The translations under genes and the position numbers were made by a program. From Paguma larvata (taxonomy: Eukaryota; Chordata; Mammalia; Carnivora; Viverridae), in contig JAINVK010000941.1 in assembly GCA_030068075.1 (NCBI GenBank), positions 48,682-112,681 on the forward strand: a stretch of 64,000 nucleotides of DNA, in the 5' to 3' direction. This document shows positions 24,246-38,011 of the stretch, one piece after another. The notes below the pieces were generated by a model. It searched no databases, had not been told where the DNA came from, and was given only the letters and a program-made list of their open reading frames with translations. How positions within the stretch are numbered: the first letter of the stretch is position 1; the number at the start of each line of letters is the position of its first letter.

Positions 24246-26644
24246 TGACTTCCTCGAATCCCATGAGCTTGCGGAAACCCACACATCCAGAGCCAAAGTG
24301 ACTGCCATTAGCAATCTCTGCTAACTGAGGGCTGGCCTCTGCAGGTACTTCTTTTTTGGAGTGAGTTTCAGTATGACAGGGACCTTCAAATTCTTTGGGT
24401 GTAAATTACAGTTCTCCAAAAGGGAGCTGGTTAGGCAAGTTATGCAATGCGGGGCACCTAGGGTTCATCCAGCCCTGGTTGTGTGTGGGCCAATGGCCCA
24501 AGGGGCAGGTTGAGGAGTAAAACCGCTGTCTGATGGCTACCTCAGAGTATGCCTCCCTGAATACCACCCTGATCCACCTCTGCAGTCCAGGGATTTTGTT
24601 CACACCAGCTGGCCACCATTAGCCTACAGCATCGGTGGTTTAACCGGTCTTGTAAGTCACTACTCAGTTCTCAGTGTGTGTTACATGGTCACAGGCGAGT
24701 GAGGCATTCCTTGCCTTTCTTTCATTTGGAGGTGGAGTCCACGGTCCCTGCTGGTCTCACAGGCTTCTCTCTGGACCTTGGATCAAGGTTAGGGTGAAAC
24801 ACTAGAGTCCGAGTGCCACCAGGGCATGTGTTTGGAGGAACAGCCAACAAAAGCTCCCAGGCTCCCGCTCTGGGTGGTGAATGGCAAGTCAAGTTCTCCT
24901 GTCCCTAACGCACAGGTTTTGTCTTTGGACGCGGTCTTTTCCAATGTGCACGAAGACCAGTCCAGGAGAAAAAACCTAGCCCCACACTCCTCCTCCGTAG
25001 CAGTGCCTATGATCTTGGTTCTTTGTGTCCAACTTCTGACCCATGTCTCATTTCTAAGATGAAATCCTGTCGAGGGTTCTCGAAGATGCCCAGATTATAC
25101 TCACAGGGCTCTGTTTATTCCAAGATGTATTTACCTCTTTGTGAAGCGCTAGATGATTAAGCAGGTATGAATTCCCCGTATGTAAACCATGGTATTTTTC
25201 CTAACAGATTGTGTTCGTGTAAGTGTTTCCAGCAACGCGGCTGCCAGGGCCACCCCAGAGCCCTTGTACACGGGGTCACAGGAGGCTGTCCTAGAGGGTG
25301 GACAGCATCACTTAATGCCTGTTCTTCCAGAGCGAGCACACAAAGGCCACATGGTCCCTATCAACTGAGCTCTTCCTCCTTTGAAGTTCACTGAGCAAGG
25401 AGCCACCATGCGAGGTTAGAAAATCTTTTCATAAAGATTTGTTTCCAAAAATACAATAAAATAAATAAAAAGCAAAACTCAAATAGAGACTTAAAAAAAA
25501 AAAAAAAGTTATGTCTCCAGCTGGTACTTCACTCCCTCACCTGTACTCAGGTCAGCCAAGTCAACCACAGTCTGCCACGACCTTTAACCTGGCCTTCGGC
25601 AGGGCCGGGATGGTTCTCATTGCGGCAAGCCTGACAAACATGTCCCTTCCCAGTGATTGACACAACGAAGTAAGGGGAAAGGGATAATGGAGGGAAAAGT
25701 AGCATTTGGGAAGAAAAGAAACAAAAAAAAAAAAAAACGCAGGCTCGGTGGCCAACCAACCTCTGTTCCAAATCTGGTCCTTGAATTTCTTGCCTGTTCG
25801 TCACCCTTGGAAAAGTTACCTAACTCAAGTCCTTACACTCGGGTGCAAAATGGAGCGACTTCTACTTGTGTGACGACGGCCGTGCCCTGGCCTTTAGTGC
25901 CCCGCGCACAGGTTTGTCCTGGCTCACTGCTCGGTCGGGATGTTTACGGGTGAATAAACAGCAAGGAACTTTCTTTTTATAGTCAATATGTTCAAATAAC
26001 TTTCGGTTGCTGCGGCCAGAGCTTGTAGCAAATCATTCAGAACCGAAACAAGCTTTTCATTACATTTTAAAAGCGAGGCGAGGGCGGGGGCACCCGAGGC
26101 CTATAAAGGCAAGTGTAGTGAAAGGGCTCAGATCCTGATGCCAGGGTTCAGAAAACGCCTCGCCGACCAGAGCTCCTTCTTTGTGGCTCACCCGGCACCA
26201 AGTGCCCTGCGTGGTGAGTCACCGAGAACAGTGGGCTACAGTCAGCTCTAGGTTACCAGTCCCGGGCTGTGGTAAACCTAAGCAATTCTATCTGGAATGC
26301 ATTTTATATGTGCGCGCGTGTATTTTTTTCTTGGCAAGAGACCTACCTTCCTAATTATGTTCCCCTTAGGCTATTATTAAAATTAGTCCGCATTCCCCAA
26401 GCACACACCACTGATGGCAGGGGGAAGGCAGCCCGTAAGTGATGGGGTAAGGTCGGCCTGGGATGAAGGGTTTGAAAACACACAGACCCACGTGGCAGTA
26501 CGTATGCGTCTGTGCGCGCGCGCAGGACTTCCAGCTGGGCCATGGGAGAAACACAGTCCACAGAGCGGCAAGGAAGTTGCTGCAAAACTTAGAAGACCCC
26601 AGAGAACAAAACCATAAAACCCTTTAGAAAAGCATCTTGAGCAT
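24246..26644. other. Unassigned intergenic sequence
   Basis: A MIR-like scrap occurs near 25790-25860 and the GC-box/TATA cluster near 26.1 kb. Otherwise nothing recognised. Confidence 0.45.
26081..26219 (+). promoter_or_regulatory. Candidate promoter: GC box, TATA, downstream splice donor
   Basis: GGGCGGGGGC at about 26083-26092 is followed by CTATAAAGG (TATAAA at 26102-26107), and a consensus 5' splice site GTG/GTGAGT occurs at 26211-26219. Together this could define a first exon of roughly 80 bp on the plus strand. No coding potential is evident, so it would be a noncoding transcript. Speculative. Confidence 0.25.
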
Positions 26645-26656
26645 GTGCTCGCTCAT

Positions 26657-26871
26657 TCTTTTAAAAAAATTTTTTTTAATTTTATTTTTGAGAGAGAGAG
26701 AAACACGAGTGTGAGCAGGGGAGGGCAGAGAGAGAGGGAGACACAGAATCCGAAGCAGGCTCCAGGCTCCAAGCTGTCAGCACAGAGCCCCACGCGGGGC
26801 TTGAACTCACGGACCGCAAGATCATGACCTGAGCTGAAGTCACTTAACCAACTGAGCCACCCAGGTGCCCC
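26657..26871 (-). mobile_element. Feliform SINE
   Basis: Target duplication GTGCTCGCTCAT (26645-26656) and GTGCTTGCTCAT (26872-26883). Confidence 0.93.
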
Positions 26872-27322
26872 GTGCTTGCTCATGGTTTAACCACACAGGT
26901 CACCTTTCACCGGATAGGATTGAGGCATGGAAACCTTTTATTTTTCCAACAATCCTGTGCTTATTTTTTCAGGATTGCTCACCTATGTTTAAGAACTGTC
27001 AAAAGTAGAGTAAAACGTGCCCTTGATGCCACGCGTCGACACTCATGCGGAGAAATGGGAGTCCTGTAGATTTTATGGACTCCTGCTCAACTAGAGTCTC
27101 TCCAAACGTTGATGGATAAAAGTTTGACTTTACATGAAAACTGAACTTTGACCATTATCTGCATATTCTAATGACTCCTTGGCCATCGGAAAGACAGACA
27201 ACTTACGGGGTGACTAAGAAGACCCAGGTGTGCATTTCCCTAATACTCTCCTCTCCATCTTGTTTGGTGGCGGCTGCTGCCTCAAGGCCTCTGGGCTTGA
27301 GGAATAAGAGTATGGAATTCTA

Positions 27323-27503
27323 GGGGCGCCTGGGTGGCTCAGTTGGTGAAGTTTCTGACTCTTGGTTTCAGCTCAGGTCATGATCTCACGGTTCGTGGGT
27401 TCGAGCCCCACATCTGGTTCCATGCCAAGGGTGCAGAGCCTCCCTGAGATTCTCTTCCTCTCCCTCTGCCCCACCCCTGCTGTCTCAAAAATAAACAAAC
27501 GTA
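27323..27503 (+). mobile_element. Feliform SINE (first of tandem pair)
   Basis: Complete head and tail, immediately followed by a second copy. Confidence 0.92.
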
Positions 27504-27695
27504 GGGGCACCTGGGTGGCTCGGTCGGTTGAGTGTCCAACTTCGGCTCAGGTCACAACCTCGCAAGCCCCACACTGGGCTCTGTGCTGACCGCTCAGAGT
27601 CTGGAGCCTCCTTCAGATTATGTCTCCCTCTCTCTCTGTCCCTACCCCGCTAATGCTCGGTCTCTCTCTCTCTCAATAAAAAAAAAAGAAAAAAA
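27504..27695 (+). mobile_element. Feliform SINE (second of tandem pair)
   Basis: Starts one base after the tail of the preceding copy. Internal deletion before GCAAGCCCCACACTGG. Confidence 0.92.
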
Positions 27696-27699
27696 AAAG

Positions 27700-29740
27700 T
27701 TAAAAAGATAAACTTCAAAAAATAAAAATGAAAAGTTAAAAAGCAGTACAGTATCCTAAGAGTAGAAATCTTTTCCAGGGTACACTTCCTTTGAACCATT
27801 CTCCAGCACTGACAGTGGTGTCTATGTGCTGTGTTCTAGGTGGATCTTCCCAGTTGCTTTGGCCAGTATCTTCCTCACTGGTGATGATATGGAACCAAAC
27901 TACCGGGAACGAACTTAACGTGAACAGACAGCATCCTAATGACTCCGGGAGCCTAGCGCTATGTTGCCAAACTGGTCCTCGTTCCATTCGACATTCGTTT
28001 CTTGAAAAAGAGAAAATCACATAGATGCATCTGGGCCAAAATACAGTCAAAATCCAAACGGGGTGCCAGTGAGAAGCCATGCCTTTAGAACAGGAATCTG
28101 TTATCTTTAGGGATCCCTCCTCTCAAAGGTAATTAACTAAAAAAATAGGACATTATATGCTACCTTCCAAGGAAAAAAGAAAAAGGAAAGACCTCTATTC
28201 ATATTTGCTTGCATCTAATGAACCTTTGGAAGAAGATATATTTATAAACCAACAAATAAGTTTAGAGTGTGGGAGTAACTGGACAGATTGGATGCAGGAA
28301 CGGAAGGGAAACTTCCCCTGTATACTTTTATGTAGGTTTTGGTTTTTAAACCCTGTCAAGGTATTACCCAAGGAAAAGCTAAAGTAGAGAAGGAAGCGTC
28401 ATACGGCTTTGCCTCCCGGATGGCCTGGGGTCCCCGGATTACTGCATGTCGTCTCCTAGAGAGTTTTCATATCTGTAAGGACTTCCGGAAGAAAATAACT
28501 GGAGGCGGCTAAAAGTAGAAACTGGACTGGTACAACAAAGCGTATCTCAGAATGCAGAGCTACCTTTTCCCCCACGAAGTGCTGGGTTGGAAAAAAATGT
28601 TCCCGGTGGTTTTTTCTCGATTTCCAAAAAGACGGCAAGTTGTAGTTGGTAGTTGGGCATTTATTTACTCAAGGGTGAGAAAGCACACGGGCAGGCCTCC
28701 CGTAGCCAATCCGGTGATGAGCTTACTACGCCCTTTAGCTCTGCAAGCGGACGCACGCACGCTGCGGACGCGGAAGGGCGAGCCGGATTTAGCGTGGCAT
28801 CACCTACCTCTGTTTTTATGCTAGTTCTAGAATCACAAATGACAAATTCTACTTCATGTAAACTGATAGATTTCTAACATCGAAGGAGGAAAGTTCTAAC
28901 GTGCACCGTCGATTCTTTGTACTTTGTCTTTTATTAGGTGCTGATTACAGAGTCTTTTTTGAAATGAAATGTAAATCTTAAGAGTCGTTAAGAAGTTTTT
29001 TTTTCTTAAGGTACAGAGTGGTCAAGTGTTGGGAAAGAGAAATAATTTCCAAATGACTCTGTAAAACACAAAGTCACATGCTATTAACTGAGACTGGAAA
29101 AGTCAGGTCTACTAACAAAGCTTTTATTCTACCTCATACCCTGAACTCTTAAGATTCTAAAATATTCAACTTGCCTTTATTCTTTTTTGGTGGGGGGAGG
29201 GGGGGGAGTGGGGTGCACCGGTGAGCCCGCCAGCTGGTTAGAAGCCAAGAGTTATCCAGTCAGATCTGAATGGAAAAATCTATGATTTGTTTATTCCATA
29301 GTTCAAGTTCAAAAGCAAGAGACAATTTAAATAATAAAAGGGTAACAGGGAAAAATGCAAAGAGAGAAAACAAATCAGTAAGAGTCCAGAAGAACCTTCA
29401 AGAATATTTAATTCGGAAAATGTTATTGGTGTAGAGAACTTGACTGAAAGAAAACAGCTGGGCAGAGTTCAAGGTTTTAAATTAAAAACAATCTAACGAG
29501 GTCTATGGGGATAACTCTTTGAGCCACATTTTGGAGACCAGATTCGTTTCTACCAAGTAAAAGTAATAGCGGTCTCAGCTAAAAAGGAAATTCCTCACAA
29601 CTGAGGTAGTTACTAAGTATCGGCACATTTTCCAAGTTCTCCCGAGGCGGCTGAGCTGTTTACAATCCATTTTCCTCATGCGTAAACGGAGCACCTTTTC
29701 AATTTTGTCTTCTGTGATTTGTTTAAAAAAAAAAAACAAC
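27700..29740. other. Intergenic sequence just downstream of GPC4
   Basis: No repeat or gene recognised. A G-rich tract lies at about 29190-29216. Confidence 0.45.
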
Positions 29741-29749
29741 TTATACACA

Positions 29750-31545
29750 CCAGCCAGAATATGCCTATTTTATTAACATCATGCTTTAATAAATAACTGG
29801 CGACTTCTAATAAAATTAAGCCTCTGTTTACAACAGCCCCCAATATTCCATTTGACCATTTTCCAGAATTTGGTGTAAAAAGTTGAATGAAATGTAGACC
29901 CTGAGCTATCAAGTAATTATGTTTCAATACAAAAATAGAGAATTACTCTTACAACTGAAGATTGAACAAGAACACAAACCACCTCTCTGGGTTTTAGCTT
30001 CTGTGGAATTGGTTGGGATCTTAACAGCTGTCTAGAGCAGGAAGAGACTTGCAGAATTTTCTTTCTGAAGACTTTCGGGAACTCCTTTTTATAGTGACTC
30101 ATTACATTCTCATAGTTTTATGAGCTGTCCTTTGGTAAGGATACAAGCAACGGGTTCTTAAGATGCCGTCTCCTCAGATCTCTCGCCTCCCTCCCATCCC
30201 CCTCCAAAAACAGCATCACGTGAGAAGATTCCGGACACCCAGATCCCCCCACCGCCGGTGGACTTCTTGGCTGACAGGGCAGCACAGAGCTGTGAGCCAC
30301 CGCCAGTCCGCTGTCTTTCCCATCAGAGAGGCCTGGGCAAGAAGACTCAAGCAGGACACTTTAGAAATCTTTGTACGCAAACTGGAACCCGGAACCAAAT
30401 GCAAATGCACAGACACAAACTTTCTGAGTGTTGACAGCTCCCCTGTGAGCCCAGGCCGCACCCGGTGCTGGCTAGCCCCCGGACAGCTCCCTCCGCTACA
30501 TGGTTGGGTTTGAAATCCGGGACACCGTAACAAGGGGGACCAAATGAGCTTATTGGTCACTTATTTCTGCCATCGGGATATCAACTCAAAGCAGGTCAGC
30601 GTGGACATGAAGACCAGCACACAGCGGCTTGCTAAACTCGCCTGGATAAAACACGAAAAGACAAAAACCCACCCCCGAACTAAGTGTGACATGTGGTGAC
30701 TGGGACATCCTGAAGGCCTTCTCTATTCCTAGGGAGAGTGTATTCGGAAGAATCTTCTAAACGGGCTACACTTTAAGTACAAACGGGTTCAAGAAAAGGA
30801 CCTATCTGTGATGTTAGGTTATGTCATTCAATGCAACCGAGATGGGCCTAGTCTGCAGTCTCTTCCGGTCCCTGGCCGTGAGTGTAGCCGAGCCTCCTGC
30901 CTGTACTGATGCTTGAACGCGCCGAACGAGTGGCTCAGAAGCCACCGGTACGGCCTTCACATTCTGTCCTAATGCAAAAAAAAAAAAAAAAAAAAATCAC
31001 ATCCACTCGTCTCCAGATAAGGCAACTAAAACAACAGGGAGAAATGGAAAATTTTACTGCTTGTTGGGCTTTTTCTTTTAATAAGATAACATGATAAATA
31101 AAACCGGCTTCTGTACAGCTATTTAGTATTTCAGGAATACGTACATGTTACATGCCAAGAAAGGACCCTGGTTTTCTTGTAAGAAACAAGGTGAGATCGT
31201 AATTGAAGGAAAAAAAAACCCACAAACAAAAAGGGAAAACGACAACAAACAAACAAGAGCGTGATAAAATCACAAATGCACAACTAACTACAGTTCTGTA
31301 CCTACACCGTTAGCCACGCTTAACACGATTCCGGGGGACCAGGAACTGACTTGACACACAAGTCCCTTTTCCCCGCAAAACTGAATGCGAACACAAAGTC
31401 AGCCTTTTTTAAACCAGTGGCCACATCGTAAAAACTGTACATCGTTGTCCGTTCATTTAAAAGGCAAAGTCACTGGGATGGTATAAAAGTGAGAACCGGT
31501 GCTTTCGTAACTTTCTGACGGAAACGTTTTCTCTGCAATTAAGAA
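29750..31545 (-). other. GPC4: GPC4 3' untranslated region
   Basis: About 1.8 kb between the TAA stop and a strong polyadenylation signal. It is AU-rich with several homopolymer tracts (a long A run at about 30967-30993 on the plus strand, hence U in the mRNA). No SINE or L1 copy is recognisable inside it, in contrast to its surroundings. The cleavage point is inferred, not seen. Confidence 0.75.
29769..29774 (-). terminator. GPC4: GPC4 polyadenylation signal AATAAA
   Basis: The minus strand reads AATAAA here. It is followed after about 20 bases by a GU-rich tract (GGCTGGTGTGTATAAG) and then a U run, the classic arrangement of signal plus downstream element. Cleavage would fall near 29740-29758. 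Confidence 0.75.
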
Positions 31546-31748
31546 TTATCTCCACTCTCCCTGCATAACCAGGAACAAGATGCAGCAGAGCGTGAGGAGG
31601 TAGGGCTGGGCCCCGAGGCGGGCACCAGCGCCGCCGGCTTTGTCGCCGGCGCTCTTCCCAGAGTGGTCGGTAGCGTTGTACTCCAACTCCGAAGGGCACT
31701 GCTGCTCCTCGCAGCCACTGCCGCTCCCCTCTCCGCTGCTCTCATCGC
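31546..31748 (-). CDS. GPC4: GPC4 exon 9, C-terminus with HS attachment and GPI signal
   Basis: The coding part of the terminal exon is 203 bp, acceptor TTTTAACCACTAG, stop TAA at 31546-31548. It opens with [12 protein letters not shown], a cluster of Ser-Gly dipeptides with acidic flanks typical of heparan sulfate attachment, then two linker cysteines (GCEEQQC), an N-glycosylation sequon (NATD), and a Gly/Ala-rich stretch. It closes with the hydrophobic [14 protein letters not shown] followed by QGEWR, the cleavable GPI-anchor signal. The linker differs most from human (EEQQ for [17 protein letters not shown] for ANEKADSAGVRPG), as expected for a disordered spacer, but its length is kept. 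Confidence 0.97.
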
Positions 31749-32652
<904 letters not shown>

Positions 32653-32789
32653 CTGCTCTGGCCTCTCCCGTTCCAGCAGCCGTCCTCGTTGCCGTTCCCA
32701 GCAGCCATCCTCTCGTCATTGCAGACGGTGCTGGGCAGAGAGGACCAGAACTTCTTGGCCTCTTTCAGCTTCTCCTTGACATCGGTAAC
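32653..32789 (-). CDS. GPC4: GPC4 exon 7
   Basis: This 137-bp exon begins in phase 0 with [15 protein letters not shown] and ends in GCWNGRGQS plus two bases of a split Arg codon. The acceptor is TGCCTCCTCATTAG and the donor GTTAGC. It supplies two conserved cysteines (STVCND and GCWNG). Compared with human GPC4 as recalled, substitutions cluster here: KEA for KQA, STVC for [13 protein letters not shown] for DCWNGKGKS. The reading frame is open throughout. Confidence 0.96.
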
Positions 32790-33562
32790 CTAATGAGGAG
32801 GCAAGGGGGCGGAAAAAAAAGCAAGCCCTCTGTAAAAACACACGGCCACCTACAAGCGTGTCTTCTGATCGTTTCTAAAGTAGCTGCAGAGTGCCATGCA
32901 ACTCATTTTCAACTTGAGTCACGAGAGAGAAACGCAAATCGAACGTATACAGAAAAGAACAAAATCACTCAAACGAACTAAGAGTTGAAATGCAAGCTCG
33001 GAAGGAGGTGCCCGGATCCGCTGCCCACTCTGCCTCTTTATCGCAACTCCCTCTGCCGCCCGCCAGCCTCGTGCCCTGTAGATACAATGAGAAGACACCC
33101 TCTCCTCCCACAAGGCTTTCGTACTCCGGCTCGAGCATCCGGAGCAACCTGTCTGTGAAACCGAGAGCCCGTCCTCACGCTCCCTCCTCCTCCTGTGGGC
33201 GCGGCCTGCTGCTGCGTGTAGTTTCGGACCATCCAGCACCTACCACACATCCCCTCTGTCGGTTAAGCCTGGGACGTCGCCGTCTCGCTCTCTGTTGGGG
33301 CTGAGAACGAGGACGAGTCTTCCTGCCTCCCTGTGGCTGGCACAGTGACGGGCGCACGGTACACGCACCGCATTCCCTAACTACGAACGAACTTTATGAG
33401 GCAGAAAATGAGAGGCGGGTTTATTGACATCCACATGCAATTTGCATGAAAAGTTTCACCTGAACGACCCACATCTGAAAGGCTTCCAACTAAAACTGCA
33501 TTTGGAGCAAATGTTTTCAGTTCTCTGTCATTAAACACGGCCATTCCTGCCAAAGTGCTCAC
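32790..33562 (-). other. GPC4: GPC4 intron 6
   Basis: 773-bp intron. Its middle (about 33000-33350) is GC- and CpG-richer than the flanks, which opens overlapping ORFs of about 60-106 aa on both strands. None resembles a known protein. Confidence 0.85.
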
Positions 33563-33709
33563 CAGTCGGTCCAAACTCGTGCCGGCTGCTGTGGTTGGGC
33601 GTTCCTCAGGGTGATACGGCCTGAAGCGAGCGCTGAAGGCACCTTCAGAGATGGAACGGGAAATCCGGCCGGCCGGGAGGGGCTTGGGGGGTCCGCATCC
33701 CTGGAAAAC
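33563..33709 (-). CDS. GPC4: GPC4 exon 6 (contains furin-type cleavage site)
   Basis: This 147-bp exon encodes 49 residues, phase 0 at both ends, from [14 protein letters not shown] to [11 protein letters not shown]. The acceptor is TTCGATGCAG and the donor GTGAGC. It holds RISR followed by SISE, the RxxR proprotein-convertase site where glypicans are cut into two disulfide-linked chains, and the [14 protein letters not shown] segment just after it. One conserved cysteine (GCG) is present. The cleavage role is known for the family; the motif itself is seen here intact. Confidence 0.97.
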
Positions 33710-33809
33710 CTGCATCGAAGCAAGCACAGGTCGCATAAGGGAAGTCGTGGCCCAACCTGGAGTGGGGGAGGGGCTCTGCCCGTCCTTTCCAGTGTCCTGC
33801 CTTCATTAC
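33710..33809 (-). other. GPC4: GPC4 intron 5 (100 bp)
   Basis: Minimal intron, GTAATG to GATGCAG, between exons 5 and 6. Confidence 0.9.
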
Positions 33810-33940
33810 CTTCTGGGACACTTGCACACTGTTCTCTTGCATATTCATAATAGCATCAGAAATCTTCACATCGATGGGGTCCATGACTGATTCGATGTTG
33901 AAAGGACCCTCAAGCCTCTCCGCCACCATCAGCATCGCAT
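33810..33940 (-). CDS. GPC4: GPC4 exon 5
   Basis: This 131-bp exon completes the split Asp codon and reads [20 protein letters not shown], then ends with [11 protein letters not shown] in phase 0. The acceptor is CGTCATATTAG and the donor GTAATG, a slightly weaker donor than its neighbours. The segment belongs to the helical core and is nearly invariant among GPC4 proteins; GPC6 shares part of it, so on its own it is less diagnostic. Only 100 bp of intron separate it from exon 6, so the two could be read as one unit in a careless gene model. Confidence 0.97.
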
Positions 33941-34089
33941 CTAATATGACGTTTGGGGAAGAACAATACAGCATAAACAGTAAATCATTCGTTTCGCCTT
34001 GGGTAATCAGTGTGGTTATTTTACTGTCTTTTGTTTCAGGGAGGGGGGGAAGGGGGAGGCATGCATCATAATTCACATTTTTGTATCTT

Positions 34090-34288
34090 TTTAACAAACG
34101 TTTTATTTACTTTTTGAGAGAGATCGTGAGCAGGGGAGGGGCAGAGAGGGGGACAGAGGAACCGAAGCGGGCTCTGTGCTGACGGGCTGACAGCAGCGAG
34201 CCCGACGCAGGGCTCCAACTCACGAACTGCAAGATCATGACCTGAGCCGAAGTCGGTCGCTCAACGGACTGAAGCCAACCAGGTGCCC
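34090..34288 (-). mobile_element. Feliform SINE in GPC4 intron 4
   Basis: Same orientation as GPC4. The head has a small insertion (GACTGAAGCCAACCAGGTGC). Confidence 0.9.
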
Positions 34289-37200
34289 TTTAGATCTTTT
34301 TCTGTTACACCAAACTGCATTTAGTCACTTTGCATCGCTAGCTCTCTAAAGTGTGAAGTGGCCACGTGAACGCTCTATTCCGCAGCAAGGAAACCCAATC
34401 AGAAATGTTCTATCATACTGATTATTCATTCCTTCGTGTGTCAGCGGCCGTCGCTGTAAGACTCTGGGCTAGCTCCTGCTGACAGACCTAAGGCTGGAGG
34501 CACAATGACATGCCACTTCTCCCGGTGACTTCGTAGGCTCTTTTCATTTCAGGTTCCATTTGCAAGGCTCAAAAACGCAAATCCGCTAACATCCTGGATA
34601 TCACTTTCTTGCTTTCATTTTTTAAATGAAACCCTTTCAGATCCCTGAGTACACAGCTGGAAAGTACAAATGACAGTGTTCTGAGGAATTCTAATGACTT
34701 TTCAAATAATGACATTTCGAAAAATGCAATTTTTGTATTAAGGTAAAACTTTCCATTTCAAACACAAGGGCCTCGAGTTGAAGCAAAACATGTACCTCCT
34801 TTTGTTCAGGTGAAAAGACAACCCAAGACACGGTACACGGAAAGCCATGTGCTCACAGTGTGAGTCTTCTCCGATTAGTCTGCAAGTCACTTTTACATTC
34901 CGGAGGACTCTAGAATGTGTCAGTACACACTGAATCTCTTCAACAAAGCACCCTGTACTTGTCTGTCTGTCGTATGCCTTTGTTGGGATTATGAGGCTTG
35001 GTATTTTCCAGTGTCTTCTAATTTTCACCAGTAAATATCAGGTAAGATCGGAGGTCCGAATGGGGAAAAGGACACTCATGACAAGCACGGAACTTTTCAA
35101 CTCGTTCTCCGCCCCGCCCACTCTAGTGCTTAAAGCACCGCAGGAGAAGGGGAGTTAGGTAGGCCCGCATTATACACAGCCTTCAGGTAGGCCAAGGACA
35201 GCTCCTCGAAGGAGGGCTCGTTTCCAGAAGATTCTGCGCTTTTTTCAGAGAAGGCCGCAGGCCACCATGTGGATCTCCTACCTAAGCTTTCCAGGGCAAA
35301 GGAGTTTTAGCATCAGCGTATCAATGAAACCAAATCTGGTCACCAACCTTTCACCTTCTACCTAGGACAAATACAACGCAACAGTTTAAGGGGCAGGGCT
35401 CCTTTCTCTCAACTGCAGTTCCGATGGCACAAACCACAAATAGATTTCCGTGAAATGCACTTTTTTTTTTTTAAAGTAATAACAAATGAAGTTTCAGATC
35501 GCATTGTGGTAAGCGCCAATGAAGCGACGCTTCCAACCTCTCGGTAACGGCTGCCAGCAGGAACATGCCATCGTCCGGGAGGGGGAGAAACGCTTTTGAT
35601 GCGCGAGCAAAAGGACACTTTTGTAAACAAGGGGAGCACAACTTAAATGTGTTCATCATTGTCAAAGCGTCAGGGCTGCCACGTCCAGAAAGCACATTCT
35701 TCGTCCACGTCGCTTGCTCCAAATAAAAATATTATGAATAGACAGATAATAAACATCCAAAACGCAGAGGTTTAAACAAGAAAAAAACAGCGCGTTTCGA
35801 AACTACTTATTCCCCTAGTGGCGAGGAAAGGCCAGATCACTAATGTGTTTGTGAAAGACTGAAAGGAAACATAAACCCGATTCTTCTGGCTGTTTGGCGT
35901 CTTTGTCAACTCTGGGAATGGAGGGAAGCCGGGCCTTTGTTGGGGCCGGTGCCATGGCGCTGAGCGCGGCGCAGCTGAAGAATGCGCAGAGCTGCCTCCC
36001 ACCCCTGGGGGGAGTCATGGTCAGCCATCAATGAGACTCTTCCCTAAGAGCAGCCGGCCCTGATTACGAACCCCGAGAGAGATCCAAAGATGGTTCGTTT
36101 GGTGTTTTGTTTTGTTTTTTTCTTCTGGTTGGTCTAGGCTGCCGGTCTCTTATTTGCGGGCTATCTGACTGGTTCCTGCCTCTTGCCGGCAACCCTAATA
36201 GCCCTCTACGAAATTCGTGCTGGCGGCCACGTGTGAGATCGGTAAGGTTGGCGAGGAGTCAGATGAAGGTTAACGCAGCTACAGTAGGTGATGGAAAACA
36301 AGGTTCTCCAGGAACGGACTCTGTCGGGGGAGGGGGGTGTGGTAGGGTGTATTTGGCTTACCTTTTGAACCAACCTCTTACAAAACCAAGTCCAGGGTGT
36401 TTCAAACTGTTTGGATCCATCTAGATAACTCAAGAGAGTTGACAACTCAAGAGACAGGGAAAGGAGGACATGGCGGCAGGAAGGCAGATGTGGAAAACCT
36501 ATCTTCAGTGTCTCCAAGGGTCTGGTCCCACTGCGGGATTTCAGTGCTCACGTCACTGGCACCGGGTTGGCCCGGCCCCATCAACAAAGTGTCCCCTTCG
36601 CACTAGGCAAAGTGATTCAGCCTCATGACTGACTGGAAGAACAAAAGGCAGTTTCCCGACTTAACCCCAAGATCTGATCTAAAGAAGAGGGGGAAAGCCC
36701 TTGACCATTCATTAACTGCAGCCATTTAACGGGGAAAGAAAAATTCTTTGCAAAGAAAGAAAGAAAAGAACTTATAGCTGAGGCATGTAAATTGGGAGTG
36801 AATTCCACAACCACGGAGCAAATTAAGCCCTGGTGAAAATTCATAGAAAAAGCACTGGAGACGAACGATGCCCATTACTCCTGGCCTTTAAGATCAGCTT
36901 ATTAGACGTGAAGAATAAAATGCTCATTAAAAATTAAGTTTAGATACAATTATATACCTCATCCCTCCAAAAAGGATCATTCCAAATAACTGAGGAAAAC
37001 GGATTCAGAAATCCTGTCGATTTCCACTTGGGTTTAATTTTGTTTCTTGAAAGAGAACAGATGGAATTTTTAAGACTCTCCACAAGAACAGCAGCAGCAA
37101 CTCAGCCGTCCTCGCTTTAGAGTACCTGGTTGAAAACATTAATTAAGCCAAGGCAGAACACAGTTTTGATCTGATGTGGACCTGCAAACCTTGGCAAAAT

Positions 37201-37609
37201 ATTTTTTTAAAAAAGGGAGAATTTGTGTTTTAATACGAGGAGTTACAGTTTCTTCCAGCCGTGTTAGAACAAAGGAATAGTGCCAGGGGCATGCCCCCCT
37301 CTGCGCCTTACTCCTCACAGATGTGTACAGAAGCTGGCAAAAGCAGGTGACGGTCACTCTGTGTTGTTTGTCCTGTGTGGCGAATTCTACTCTTCTGCCC
37401 CGGGAACTAGTAGGTTAGATGTTACAAAGTAAAAAGGCTAACAAACATTTACTGAGATGAAGTTAGCAGAAGGGACCTGTAAATGTGGCATTTGGGTGTG
37501 GGGGTGAGGCTGGGATTGAAAAAGAGAGAGCGAGCAAAAACATCAACTTTAGATCTGGAAACGCCGCGAGCTTTCATTTCCATGGGAAATATTTTAAAGC
37601 AACGATCTG

Positions 37610-38011
37610 GTGGCACATATATACAAAGGACTACTATGTGGCAATGAGAAAAAATGAAATCTGGCCATGCGTAGCAACATGGATGGAACTGGAGGGTATT
37701 ATGTTAAGTGAAATAAGTCAGTCAGAAAAAGACACATAGCATATGTTTCCACGAATAGGTGGACTTGGTGAGACTAAGCAAAAACCAGGGGGAGGGGAAG
37801 AGGGGAAAGGAAAAAAAGACACAGAGAGGGAGGGAGATAAAACATAAGAGACTCTCAAAGACTAAGAACAAACTGAGGGTGAGGGAGATGGGGGGGGGGA
37901 GAGGGGGTGATGGGCATTATAAAAGGGCACATGTTGGGATGAACACTGGGTGTTTTATGTAAACCAATTTGAAAATAAACTATTATAAAATAAAATTAAA
38001 AAAATAAAAAT
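37610..38011 (+). mobile_element. 5'-truncated young L1
   Basis: Contains GGATGGAACTGGAGGGTATT, AAGTGAAATAAGTCAGTCAG and an A-rich tail. The exact 14-bp duplication AAAGCAACGATCTG flanks it at 37596-37609 and 38012-38025. An 84-aa ORF through it is remnant L1 sequence. Confidence 0.93.
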
